From NCBI RefSeq assembly GCF_029962835.1, contig NC_080586.1:70743001-70807000 (forward strand): DNA of 64,000 nt. The letters are read 5' to 3'. The translations under genes and the position numbers were made by a program. The notes beneath the pieces were generated by a model. That model was given only the letters and a program-made list of their open reading frames with translations, had not been told where the DNA came from and did not search any database. Each line of letters begins with the position of its first letter. Positions within the stretch are counted from its first letter, which is position 1. Below are positions 49,714 to 57,274 of the stretch, in pieces. The stretch is from Magnolia sinica (lineage: Eukaryota; Streptophyta; Magnoliopsida; Magnoliales; Magnoliaceae).

Positions 49714-51349
49714 AGACTTGGGATGATGGACATATCGAATGAAATTTCTCTACATTGCTTCTTTGAGCAAGAAAGCTTCCTATGAATGGAATTTGGTGTA
49801 AAGCCATTGGAGTGATTTCAAGTTATCTTTTTTATTCCTATCCAAATATTTCTTTCTTCTCTCGCTCAAACCCTCTTTTCCCAATTAATTTTTCTCTCTT
49901 CTTTCTTAAACCCTAACTCCATCAATCCAACCCATCACTGATCAAACCAACTTGGTCCCACCACATTATTCGTATGACTGCACGGACGTTCTTGTACACT
50001 ACATGGATTTGTCCGTACAGCGTACGTACAGTCGATCATCCTCCCCCTTATTGATCATTTTCTCTTCTTTTCTATTTTATAAAACCCTAACCTAGCCCCT
50101 CCCCCTCATTGATCATTTTCTCTTCTTCTATATTTTATAAAACCCTAACCCCCCCCCCCATTGATCATATTCTCTTCTTCTCTATTTTATAAAACCCTAA
50201 CCCTGGCCCTACCCCTTTATAAAAACCTTAAATTCCCAATTTTTTTATTTCCAAACCAAAACCCTAATACGCTAGCAAAGCACAATTGAATCCTCAAATC
50301 TAGAATGAAACCTATACTAGATGAAAGTTCTACCTTCCATTAGGCCATTTTTGATCAATAGCCTTAAGGATCTATTTTGCGGGATTGTGACGTGGTCTTG
50401 AACTTGAGTTTAATTGAATATTCGTTTCTCTAGATTTGTGGTAGATTGGCTTTATTTTATGCTTTCTGGTAATCCGTTAATTTATTTATTTGCATCATCT
50501 TAGTTTAGGCCATCCGTCCTGCATCACCTCTGGGGTCCAGACTAGATCTTATTAAGTACAATCAAGCTAAACCAATACTTAAAGTGGAAGGGTAGGGCAA
50601 AAATGGAAATGTGCGTTTTTTGTATCTAATTAAGGATTTGGTGCTATAATCGGCTGCTGTTGTCGTTGTTTTCCTTTTCTTTCCTTGTTTGTTTTTTCTT
50701 TTCGCCTTCTTAGCTTACATATTATCATTATCTTTCCAAAAAAAAAAAAGAAGAGGAAATCTGTCTTTTTTGTTTTTGTTAAATTGGCACATCTTTTAAT
50801 TAATAGATCATACGTTTACAGCAGTTCTAAATTAGGAAAGACGAGAAAAGAAAAAAGAGAAACTAAAAAACATGTGAATATTGGCTCTAGATGACAAGAT
50901 GTGTTTTCTAGGTCCATGGTGTTTAAGGTGTTTTTGGGGTGAGAGGCCCCTCAATTCCTGTTTCTTGTCATTCTGGAAGCAACTGGCCAGCCCCACAAAT
51001 AACAACTCAGGATTCAGCTATTGCTTATCGGCAGCGCCCCTCACATTTCCAGAATGCAGCATATCTAAGAGAAACATGGAACATCATATCAAGATAGTAT
51101 ATGCCTGAATTACTAGAATGTGATTTGCGACAAATTCTAACACTCAAAAGGTACCTCTTCAACTTCTTCAGCAGATGTGATAAAGCTCGAAACCAATCTC
51201 CTTGCTTTCCGAACTTCTTCCTCGGGGTATGCCTTTAACCGTGTGCCAACTTCACGATACTCAGCCACCTTTCTATTCTCCTCCTCATCCTCCTCTTGAC
51301 GTCTGCGATGCAGCTCCGTTGTTTTTTCCCGTTGGCGTGCTTGCCATTC
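29087..51349 (-). CDS. PAC: PALE CRESS (PAC) plastid protein, 5'-partial
   Basis: Exons in gene order: 51349-51155, 36099-36013, 31488-31438, 31329-31150, 29320-29087. Every visible exon is a multiple of three in phase 0, giving 248 residues and a TAG stop at 29087-29089. Recognisable blocks are [92 protein letters not shown] and the end [16 protein letters not shown] is a chloroplast protein needed for plastid 50S ribosome assembly and chloroplast development (family knowledge). It is predicted to be a charged coiled coil with no membrane segment. The transit-peptide exon was not found up to 64000 and probably lies to the right. Introns are 15,055, 4,524, 108 and 1,829 bp; the large ones are filled with transposons. 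Confidence 0.95.
29455..29945. repeat. Fold-back element in PAC last intron
   Basis: The end GTCTAGTGGTACCGGTACCA and the opposite end TGCCTGGTACCACTGATGCC form a loose inverted repeat. The interior carries facing GGGGCCCAC/GTGGGCCCC blocks and TACTCCGTCCATCAG. Target duplication not resolved. Confidence 0.55.
30000..30372. repeat. Second fold-back element in PAC last intron
   Basis: ATCCATCCATCAGGGTGGCC on the left faces GTGGTGGTCCACCTGATGAAC on the right, and GATAGTGCATACGCCCATG faces TTGTACACATATGGG. The structure is inverted but eroded, and no ORF is supported. Confidence 0.5.
30708..30823. repeat. Small hAT-like candidate
   Basis: It starts TAGGGCTGTGAAAGG and ends GACAGCCTA, resembling hAT ends, with a GGCCTG/CAGGCC-rich interior. 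The 8-bp flanks do not match, so the call is weak. Confidence 0.3.
31150..31329 (-). CDS. PAC: PAC exon
   Basis: 60 codons, [19 protein letters not shown] through [19 protein letters not shown]. The acceptor is AATTTTTAG and the donor AAG|GTACGT. The leading Met is internal, not a start codon. Confidence 0.93.
31438..31488 (-). CDS. PAC: PAC micro-exon
   Basis: 17 codons: [17 protein letters not shown]. The acceptor is TTCGCCAG and the donor GAG|GTATGA. It joins in phase 0 on both sides. Confidence 0.92.
31489..32149 (-). other. PAC intron sequence
   Basis: Right-hand part of the intron upstream of the micro-exon. AT-rich, with no recognised repeat until the copia fragment at about 32150. 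Confidence 0.5.
32246..32941. mobile_element. hAT-type TATCG-rich element H1
   Basis: The ends are CAATGTTTTC and AAACATTG, with a perfect 8-bp target duplication ATTTGCAT (32238-32245 and 32942-32949). The duplication falls within copia RNase H, so the insertion is certain. The interior is rich in ATATCGG/CGATA repeats near both ends and has no transposase. A SINE is nested at 32549-32653. Confidence 0.9.
32549..32653 (-). mobile_element. SINE copy 2, nested in H1
   Basis: Minus strand: TGGTAGACTC (A-box-like), GAGTTTCAACACGAGG, GGGTTCGAGTACCC (B-box). It is next to a (TA)n run at 32523-32548. Confidence 0.7.
33201..34172. other. PAC intron sequence without recognised features
   Basis: Non-coding. 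A (CACG)n-like run lies near 33212-33232 and an A run at 33825-33840. Confidence 0.5.
34173..34481. mobile_element. Fold-back MITE with ACTAGTTG ends
   Basis: The left end GATGCTCACATGCAACTAGTTG and the reversed right end ATGCTCACACACAACTAGTTG match, and inner arms CCACCATGGTGTTTGTA and ACAAACACCATGGTGGG pair. It is flanked by TA/TG repeats. About 309 bp. Confidence 0.7.
34513..35551. repeat. About 1-kb imperfect palindrome
   Basis: Two copies of one fold-back repeat lie head to head: the left arm about 34513-35020, the right arm about 35045-35551. The centre holds CTCATGGGAAGTTCCCATGAG and its variant GAGCTCATGGGAACTTCCCATG. The outer ends ATGGAAAAGGTTCTATG and CATAGAACCATTTCCCAT sit in (TA)n tracts on both sides. 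A transcript would form a hairpin with arms of roughly 500 nt. Confidence 0.85.
35552..35572. repeat. (TA)n microsatellite at palindrome edge
   Basis: Alternating TA immediately after the palindrome; a matching (TA)n lies at its left edge (34498-34512). Confidence 0.9.
35621..35817. repeat. Roughly 100-bp tandem duplication with (GT)n tails
   Basis: Two units begin CACCA and share CAAGGCCATCG, TCACCAGTCA and GCCTTACxCAA, each ending in a GTGTGTGTGT tract (about 35697-35723 and 35799-35817). Confidence 0.8.
36013..36099 (-). CDS. PAC: PAC exon
   Basis: 29 codons, [15 protein letters not shown] through [11 protein letters not shown]. The acceptor is ATATGCAG and the donor GAT|GTATGC. It is an isolated small exon between two repeat-filled introns of 15.1 and 4.5 kb. 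Confidence 0.93.
36626..37821. mobile_element. hAT-type TATCG-rich element H2
   Basis: The ends are CAATGTTTTCC and TGAAAACATTG. The flanks GTTCATGC (36618-36625) and GTTCATAA (37822-37829) agree at 6 of 8 positions. It shares the block TTCAATGAAACTTCA...TTAAAAAGGACATCA with H1 and (inverted) with H3. No transposase. It is in the 15-kb PAC intron, left of the gypsy element. Confidence 0.75.
38027..38110 (-). mobile_element. SINE copy 3 (partial)
   Basis: Minus strand: AATGGTAGACAGAGTC, ATTTCAACACCAAGG, GGATTTGAGTGCCC, then a (GT)n tract and an A run. It is related to the SINE copies at 18467 and 32549. Confidence 0.55.
38645..39985 (+). repeat. Gypsy 5' LTR
   Basis: 1,341 bp, TGATGAGG...CATCA. 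A TATTTTATAAAACCC promoter-like box lies near 39630, followed by telobox-like AAACCCTAA motifs. Confidence 0.92.
39991..40002 (+). promoter_or_regulatory. Gypsy primer-binding site
   Basis: TGGTATCAGAGC, complementary to the 3' end of initiator tRNA-Met, five bases after the 5' LTR. Confidence 0.9.
41401..41882. mobile_element. Mutator-type MITE A1
   Basis: The ends GAAATTGGATTGCGTACTGA and (reversed) GGAAGCGGATTGCATAG are inverted repeats. The 9-bp flanks GCAGTTGTT and GCAGTTGCT match at 8 of 9. The interior is the fold-back core (CGCCGTCCATCTG facing ATGGATGGACGGAG). Confidence 0.85.
41911..42448. mobile_element. Mutator-type MITE A2
   Basis: The ends GAAATCGGATTGCATACTGA and (reversed) GAAAGCGGATTGCGTAGTGA match. 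The flanks GATCTCTTT and GATTTCTCT agree at 7 of 9. Close relative of A1, only 28 bp away. Confidence 0.8.
43230..43332 (+). pseudogene. Gypsy protease N-terminal relict
   Basis: [10 protein letters not shown] stands where DGGSCTNV/D-S-G is expected, so the catalytic Asp is Glu. The domain is cut by the hAT-type element at 43333 and resumes after 45712. Confidence 0.65.
43499..43700 (-). other. Exon-like captured segment in H3
   Basis: On the minus strand: a pyrimidine-rich leader with AAACCCTAATTTCTC, an ATG at 43560-43558, about 20 codons ([17 protein letters not shown]...), and a good donor CTACAG|GTACGG after 43499. It looks like the 5' end of a host gene. The source gene is not recognised. 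Confidence 0.4.
43742..44240. mobile_element. Fold-back element B1
   Basis: GCACTGGGATGATAGGTGGG faces CCCCACCTAGCATCCAAGCGC, and the core arms CCACGTCCATTTG and ATGGATGGACGGGG pair. It is the same family as 58695-59745 but in opposite orientation. The outer ends are imprecise. Confidence 0.7.
44250..44870. repeat. Fold-back core cluster in H3
   Basis: It has ATCCACACCGTCCATCC (44323) and two right-hand arm pieces (GAATTGACGGTG near 44690; GAATGGACGGCATGG near 44826), so one full and one partial element appear joined. Confidence 0.6.
44960..45390. repeat. Fold-back core element in H3
   Basis: GGGCCCACCTTAATGTATG on the left faces CAGATGGATGGTGTGGATA on the right, with a T run at 45309-45327. 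The edges are uncertain. Confidence 0.6.
45705..46800 (+). pseudogene. Gypsy protease end and reverse transcriptase relict
   Basis: [18 protein letters not shown] starts the RT region; [30 protein letters not shown] and the catalytic YFDD (46705-46716) follow. Stops interrupt at 46332 (TAG), 46541 (TAA) and 46666 (TAG), each one C-to-T step from a Gln codon. Confidence 0.88.
46801..47480 (+). pseudogene. Gypsy RNase H relict
   Basis: From [20 protein letters not shown] to the RNase H block [39 protein letters not shown] and [16 protein letters not shown]. It contains stops and no complete ORF. Confidence 0.85.
47690..48720 (+). pseudogene. Gypsy integrase relict
   Basis: HHCC-type zinc finger remnant (GHFGRNKA...CRTCQLVK), then the core pieces [10 protein letters not shown] and [19 protein letters not shown] in two frames, so at least one frameshift near 47925. 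Stops are at 47827, 47860, 48146 and 48170. The C-terminal part ([11 protein letters not shown]) is near 48600. Confidence 0.85.
48850..49040 (+). pseudogene. Gypsy chromodomain relict
   Basis: [24 protein letters not shown] and [10 protein letters not shown] form a typical integrase-linked chromodomain with the conserved aromatic residues, identifying the element as a chromovirus. Confidence 0.85.
49048..50526 (+). repeat. Gypsy 3' LTR with expanded repeats
   Basis: 1,479 bp, TGATAAGGGC...GCATCA. It is longer than the 5' LTR because of a (TA)n tract at 49672-49710 and a threefold repeat of the TTGATCATTTTCTCTTCTTC/TATTTTATAAAACCCTAACC block at about 50050-50210, which is single in the 5' LTR. 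Confidence 0.9.
50527..51154 (-). other. PAC intron sequence beside the exon
   Basis: Original intron sequence between the gypsy element and the PAC exon at 51155. A-rich, no repeats recognised. Confidence 0.5.
51155..51349 (-). CDS. PAC: PAC exon (first visible)
   Basis: 65 codons. The acceptor is ATGTTAG and the donor GAAGAG|GTACCT on the minus strand. It codes for [18 protein letters not shown] through [14 protein letters not shown]. It is strongly charged and predicted coiled coil. It precedes the 15-kb intron. Confidence 0.93.
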
Positions 51350-52009
51350 CTAACATAGAGAAGACTATCGTCAACTTCCAAACAGGAACTGTGGCAAAAC
51401 CAAGGAATTAAATAGAACAAAAGCTTCTCGCTAGTTCTTGCAAAGACAATACATTTTAACAAATACTAGCCATTAATTAAAAAGAAGAAGAGGGCAATCA
51501 GAATGTCTTCTACTAAGAACCAAAAAAAAAAAAAAACAAGTGTATAAATCTACACAGAGGAAGAGCATGCATTGACCCATTAACATCAGCGAGAACGAAA
51601 AAGGCCCACTCCTCTAATTCATTCATTAAAAACTCAATAGAACAAGAGAACAAAGATTTGTTACTGTTTGAGAAAATGGGAAAAAAAAAGAAGAACGGGT
51701 GCATTTCTCCATCTCCTTGATTGTATCAAACCTTTAAAAGACTTTTTTGGTTTCTTTCACTCCATTGACTCCTTTTTGTTTACACTTGAGGTTCTAGGTT
51801 TTTTATTTGATTAAATGCAGTCCTTGGGCTCGTAGCTTGGAATAGGGAACCAAATTTCAATTTCTCTACATTAATTACATCAGTTGGAAAAAAAAAAAAA
51901 AAAACCCTCATTTCTCCAAATCATACAAACAAAGACAACACAAAGGGAAATACACGGAGAAAAGATGCAAATAACTTCTAAAACTGAAAAATATGTTAGC
52001 CTAATTATA
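51350..52009. other. PAC intron sequence, no upstream exon seen
   Basis: The exon acceptor at 51350-51351 requires an upstream exon ending in phase 0. No matching sequence for a transit peptide or its last residues was found from here to 64000. Confidence 0.5.
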
Positions 52010-52463
52010 TCAATAAGAAAATGAAGACCAATTGTGATGCGGACATCAGTGGTGTGCCCTTTAGAGTGTACCAGATGAGGAGGCGTCGCCGACAGAGTAC
52101 CAGAGTCAAGGAGTTGATGTGGATGGACGACGGGTCCATCGGACCCACTTTCTGACGCGCTACGAGTGCAGGAGCAGCATGATCACACCCCGACCATAAA
52201 TCCATGGGTCAGATTTCACACCCTACCACACGAGTAGAGGTGGGCAACTTGGGCTTGATCCGGTGGATCCAACCCGACCAGACCCGACTTGGTACCATTC
52301 CGAACAGAACCGACGGTCTGATCGGGCCTGATCGGTTCTGATTGTCCAAATCCGATGGTATTTCAAGTCGGGTTCGGATAGCACTGAATCCGAACAGATC
52401 CGGTCCGAATACCCGGACCGAATGGATCCGAACAGACCCGACCCGGAACGACGTCGGGTATAC

Positions 52464-52470
52464 TATAAAT
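52464..52470 (+). promoter_or_regulatory. Candidate TATA box in T2
   Basis: TATAAAT, 240 bp before a good donor (CTAAAG|GTGAGT at 52706/52707) and 590 bp before the MRS2-type exon. It may be a captured host promoter and 5' UTR. Confidence 0.35.
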
Positions 52471-53057
52471 ACCCTTTTTTTCACCCAAACATTTTACCCT
52501 AACTCGTTTTTTCCCCCAAACCTCTCCCTCTTTTTACCCTAGCTCGATTTTTTCCCCAAAACTCTCCCGCCCGAACGAGAACGTGCGAGCTTCCTCTCCT
52601 CTTCTTCTTCCTCTCCTCTCGTCGCTCGATCGGAACCACTCCGGGCCACCACTCCAGCATTTATCATGTAAATTTGTGAATCTGGTTGTCATTTCTTCTA
52701 CTAAAGGTGAGTAGAAGTCTCGAAGCAGCTGTTCTGGCTCCAAATTGAGTTTTGCTAATTTAAATGGCGCAAACTGCTTTCATGATGTGTGGATGGGTTT
52801 TGAAACATGAGCTGCGTACTGAAATGATAGATTTGTAAATGTTGGATATAGTCTTTCTTCAAGCTTGTTGGAAAATGCAGAAAATTGGTTTGGGCATGTG
52901 GCTTTGACTTGAGAAATTTTTAGTGAGTTGAAAAGAACTTGGGAATGGATGGGTGGATATTTCTTGTTTCCTTCCGATAGAGGATCTACCATCTTTTTAT
53001 TTCCTTTTCATGCTTTCAGGTTGTCTGTCATAAATGATTGACAACTATAATTTGCAG

Positions 53058-53227
53058 GTCCGGGATGAGCTTGAGCACCTTCTAGATGATGATGATGATA
53101 TGGCTAAGATGTATTTAATAGAGAAGCTGTTGCAGCAACGCCTCGATGGGTCATCATCTCTTTCTTCTCTAAATGACAGAGATGGCATGGATGATGGCAT
53201 TCTTCGCTCTGATATGGACGATGACAG
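53058..53227 (+). pseudogene. MRS2: Captured exon of an MRS2/CorA magnesium transporter
   Basis: Acceptor TTTGCAG, exon coding VRDELEHLLDDDDDMAKMY then EKLLQQR and DRDGMDD, donor GACAG|GTACTC. It matches the exon of plant MRS2 proteins (MRS2-3-like) just before the C-terminal membrane part. The GMN-motif exon and the N-terminal exons are absent nearby. Its location between hAT-type ends shows a transduplicated fragment, not a complete gene. It was probably taken from DNA since flanking intron and splice sites are kept. Confidence 0.8.
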
Positions 53228-54749
53228 GTACTCTTTTCTTTTTCTTTTTTCTTTTTCTTTCTTTCTTTCTTCTTCTTCTTCCTTTTTTTTTTTTTTTTTG
53301 AATGATGATAGCTGTTCTGGCTCCAAATTGAAACAAAATTCAAATACCAGGAAGACTATTCCACTAAAAACAGTGATGAATGACCATTAAAAACTATTTG
53401 TAGGCTGCAGGAAAATAACCTATCCGAACCTGGCCCAATCCGATCTGACTCGGTTTTCCTGACCGAGTCGGACTCGGATCGGTCCAGGGCAGCATGTGTT
53501 AGGATCGGATCGAGTCATATGACCCAGACTCAGTCCAGGATCGGTCTGCGTTCGGGTCAGGCCATGCAGAACTCGGACAGGGTCGAGTTGGACCCAATCC
53601 GATTCGACTCGGTCCGATGGCTAGCTCTACACACGGGTGTTCGCCCCGACCATAGATCCATGGGTCGGATTTTACACCCTACTACATGGGATATTTTAGT
53701 TTTACACTTTTTGGTTATTTTCTTGTTTCAAGGGCTTTATTGTAACTTTCTTTACTTTTTGTCTTTTTGTTATTTTTCTTGTTTCCATGGACTTTAGCGC
53801 ACTTTTACTTTTTTCATAGCTTATATATACGTTGTGAGGAACCCTATTTTTGTTATTATTGAATGAATAAGAATTCGTCTATTTTCTTCCTCTTTATTCA
53901 AGAGATTAGGGTTTTAGGATTAGCCCTTGGTGTTGAAGATTCCACCCCGATTTCGAGTTTCCCTCTTTCTAAGATCTTCGAGGTGCAGGAAAAGGTAAGA
54001 ATCATCCTCATTTTCTTTTGATGACAAAGGACCTATACCTTCTTCATCTCAAACCCTTCATCCTTCACCCCTTTCGTTTCTCTCTAGATACCCCTTTCTA
54101 CTTCGAACGGAAAAGAGGGATGGTTAGTCAGTAGAATCTGATCCAAGCTTACTCATGGACTGACTTATGCTAGATCTGGGATATCCTCAAATCCCGAGGT
54201 ACTCCCTTTTTACTGTTTACGTGATCTTATGCTAAGGGGCATGATCCTGACGGAATAACCTCATCTTTGTGTTGAGATTCACCTAATCCCTTTGATTGGA
54301 AAGGGCTAGTTGATTGGTGTATTTATTTGAATATTCTTTAACTTGATTATACATACATCTAGGGTTAGGTTATCACATATCATTGCATCAAATTGGGGGT
54401 ATTGTAGAATGCTCAGGAAAAAGTTTGTACAATACGCTCAAATTTCCAGTTTGGCAAGTGAGGCCACATGGTTCAATGATCCAAACAATCAATATGGTGG
54501 GACCCACCTTGGATGGCCCATGCTCAAATCCGACAAATTGGAAGAACCCAGCCATCAAATCTTTGGCCCTTTTACAACCGAATGATGATCATTGCTGTAT
54601 TTTCTTTCTTAACCATTTACTTGCCAGACACATGTAGAAGGATAAATATGGCCCAAAGTTGGGGGGGAAGTGGGTCAAATAAGGATCAGCCTGAACCTGA
54701 GCAATTTACTAAACAGACCTAGAATCGGGGCTGAACTGAAATGAGATTA

Positions 54750-55250
54750 CCAGGTCCAGTCCTTGAGCTGATTCTTCAGCACAAGCCCAGCCGGACCCGA
54801 TAAGAGAGAAAATTGAGAAGGCTTGAACTGAAGGCCTTCCACACCACAATCTAAAGCCCAGCCACAAAGCTGAAAGCTGCTGGTTTAAGGAATAGCCCTT
54901 TCGGGGGTAGAACACTCAAAAATGTTGAACCCTAATGTGGTTTGGACAATGGCACTTGCCAGTGAAGGTCCTAAGAACATAGATAGAACAGCCATCATCA
55001 GTGTTAAGGGCCACCTATCAGTTGCATTCTTCAGATTGTAGCTGTAGACATCCTTTAAACCTTTCAAGTGGACTAATGGTCCTTGATTAAAGGTCCCATC
55101 ATTAGGAACCCGATGGAGAACCACCATCAACCAATCATGGCAAGGATGCAACAACTGATGTAAAACATAGTTCCCAATGGCAGAGTCTCCTTTTCCCACC
55201 ACCTTCTTCCACCATGCCTATCTGTCGAAAGTGGACTGGGAATGGAAAGT
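54750..55250 (-). pseudogene. Mitovirus-type RNA-dependent RNA polymerase relict
   Basis: The minus-strand frame 55202-54885 contains AIGNYVLHQLL, HPCHDWLMVVL, DGTFNQGP and NATDRWPL, in the order and spacing of mitovirus polymerase (including the ATDRWP motif). The part before it (AWWKKVVGKGD) and after (KGYSLNQQLSALWLGF in another frame) appear related, so at least one frameshift and stops break it. The GDD catalytic region is not seen. It is a non-functional endogenous copy. It could have entered the nucleus directly or by way of mitochondrial DNA, where such pieces also occur. Confidence 0.75.
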
Positions 55251-55281
55251 CATGTTGGTTTCAACAATAGCGGCCCGCTGA

Positions 55282-55505
55282 GGGGTCATTTGGATGCCTA
55301 TGTAAGTTTTTAAGTTGGAAGTGACTTTCAGCTATACGTCACTTACAGGGAAATGACTTCTCACCCCAATCTCATGGAGTTTCCTGGCAGTTTTGCCTAT
55401 AAGTAACTTACAGGTGAATTTCATCCCCCGAACACTACATGCAAGTGACTTACCTGCAAGTCACTTCCTACTTACAGAACTTACACACCCATCCAGAGTG
55501 GGTCC
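55282..55505. repeat. Fold-back MITE
   Basis: GGGGTCATTTGGATGCCTAT and GTAAGTTTTTAAGTTGGAAG on the left face AAGTCACTTCCTACTTACAG and CATCCAGAGTGGGTCC on the right. The AAGTGACTT motif repeats in both directions. Confidence 0.65.
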
Positions 55506-55598
55506 AATCACGCCAACGGTTTGGATCACAAAACATAGCCCTATCCAAAGTGAGTCTAATCACACCAACAGTTTTGATCACTAAACCAAGGGGCTCCC
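55489..55598. repeat. About 55-bp tandem duplication
   Basis: Two copies of TATCCAAAGTGRGTCYAATC...ACACCAACRGTTTKGATCAC are in tandem (starts near 55491 and 55546), the second slightly diverged. Confidence 0.7.
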
Positions 55599-56632
55599 GC
55601 TTGTACAAACTAAAAGTATTGTACACCAGCTACTAAAATGAATGATCAGAATGGTTAAAGAGGCAGGTTCCACCATGAAAAGTCCAGGGGCAAAGCATGA
55701 GTCACCAAAATCGTTCCTAGCCATTTGATCCATCGACATATAAAATCTAAGAATCGTTGATGGATCGCACAAGTGTGCGTTCAGATGGCAAACATTACAT
55801 TCACTATCAATAGTTGGGCTTAGCGGGTCATATACTGTTCCACACGGCCCAGATGGCGGACTACAATTTCACTTCAGTAATCCACAGACTATTAGGATAT
55901 CACAACTAATTGATTGATTCTTACAGCTATTTGATTGATTCCCAGAATCATGTGATCTTATTTTCTTTGTCTACATACAATGCATCTTTCCTCTATAAAC
56001 ACCCCATTGTATAGAAACTTATACACAGAAAAATACAGAGAATTATTTCAATTTTCCATTAATTTGTCTTGGTATCAGAGTGATTTTCGACCTGCGCCAC
56101 TGATCTGATTTTCGATGGTCAGATCTAGCTTCATAAGCCCAGAGCATACATTGACTTCCAGTGTATCAGCAATCATCATCCCCCTACTTGGAACATCTCA
56201 GATCTGACGATCTAGATCCATTCATCGCCGGAAAGCACCATCCAATCTGAAGATTCAGATCTGTGCCCACCCTTTTCAGCACCGCCAAAACCGCCTGCAG
56301 CCTCATCTCACAGCTAGCTTCTATCACCACTATAGAAACCATCTTCATCCCGTTCTTCTTCTACAAATACAGCAGGGTCAACCGCATCAACATCTCAATC
56401 CAGAACACACCCATCTCAGAAACCCATTTCTAGGTACTCCAACAAAATCCATCAGCCACACGTTCATTACCGAAACAGAGCATACTGCCATATTTCCAGC
56501 AGACCTTGTGATGTTGGGACCCCGCATTACCAGCAGTTGTAAAGAAAAATTCTTCGTTTTTTGGGGCGTGGCTTGGTCATTTATTCCAGTTCTTAGCCAT
56601 CCTATCTACTGCAGTAATCCTCCGACTTCCCA

Positions 56633-57274
56633 ATGGATTCCGGAGGTGATAATATTTCTTCCAGTAAGGTTGAAGATTCATCCAGACCATATTTTTTACA
56701 TCATTCTGACAATCCAAGGACAATGCTAGTCTCACAACCCTTAGCAAGTGAAAATTATTCCACTTGGAGTCGAGCCATGAGCATGGCACTTAGTGTCAAG
56801 AACAAAACCGGATTTATTGATGGATCCACAGTCACCGATCCATTTTACTCTCAATGGACAAGATGCAATTACATGGTTTTATCATGGATATTACATTCAT
56901 TATCCAAAGACCTTGCTGCTAGCTTCATTTATGCAGAAAGTGCTCATGCGGTTGGGCGCAACGTCAAAGAGCGTTTTTCTCAAAGCAATGGACCTAGGAT
57001 TTTTCAAATCCACAAACCAATATCCTATCTTAACCACGAACAAACTTTTGTGACCTCTTACCTCACAAAACTGAAAGGGTATTGGGATGAGCTTGCGGCT
57101 TATCAACCAATACCATCATGTTCTTGTGGTGCAATGAAAATATTTCTTGAATATCAACAGCAGGAAAGAACCATGCAATTCTTAATGGGATTAAATGAAT
57201 CTTATGTTGCCATTCGGGGACAAATTCTTCTCATGGATCCTCTCCCACCAATTAATAGATATTTTCTTTGGTGA
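56633..57274 (+). pseudogene. Copia gag relict
   Basis: 213-codon frame: MDSGGDNISSSKV, NYSTWSRAMSMALSVKNKTG, FIDGS, WILHSLSKDLAASFIYAESA, LTKLKGYWDELAAYQP, RTMQFLMGLNESYVAIRGQI. This is the UBN2/gag-polypeptide arrangement of plant copia. The nucleocapsid part follows in other frames (HVRLICNHRGW) with stops. Confidence 0.88.

Larger units (their letters stand above)
38645..50526 (+). mobile_element. Ty3/gypsy chromovirus, nearly complete, degenerate
   Basis: 11,882 bp inserted in a PAC intron, antisense to PAC. TG...CA LTRs at 38645-39985 and 49048-50526 are flanked by the perfect 5-bp duplication CCTCT (38640-38644, 50527-50531). A PBS TGGTATCAGAGC (initiator tRNA-Met type) lies at 39991-40002 and a purine tract precedes the 3' LTR. 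The internal order is gag with a CCHC knuckle, protease, RT, RNase H, integrase, chromodomain. Many in-frame stops make it inactive. Two hAT-type elements are nested in it (40987-42760 and 43333-45704). Confidence 0.95.
52235..53629. mobile_element. hAT-type CGGGT-rich element T2 carrying a host exon
   Basis: 1,395 bp. The left end TAGAGGTGGGCA and the reversed right end TAGAGCTAGCCA are similar. The flanks CACACGAG (52227-52234) and CACACGGG (53630-53637) match at 7 of 8. The outer 250 bp on each side are CCGAACxGA/GACTCGG-rich, as in T1. The middle (about 52480-53400) is non-repetitive and holds a TATA-like box, a donor site and an MRS2-type exon. Confidence 0.85.
52010..54310 (+). repeat. 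LTR-like region (possible solo LTR)
   Basis: Its left part is like 1040-1290 (minus). Its right part (from 53690) has ATATATACGTTGTGAGGAACC, GAATGAATAAGAATT and AGATTAGGGTTTTAGG, features of LTR promoter/U5 regions. A 40-bp motif (CCCCGACCATARATCCATGG... ACACCCTAC) occurs both at 52188-52226 and 53644-53682. No matching ends or coding part seen, so the call is tentative. Confidence 0.35.

Noticed and set aside
49486..49785. 99-codon ORF
   Set aside because: It lies in the gypsy 3' LTR and contains an Ile-Tyr run encoded by the (TA)n microsatellite.
53034..53390. 118-codon ORF as a small independent gene
   Set aside because: Only the middle (53058-53227) matches MRS2, with exact splice sites; the rest is intron and CT/TTC-rich sequence.
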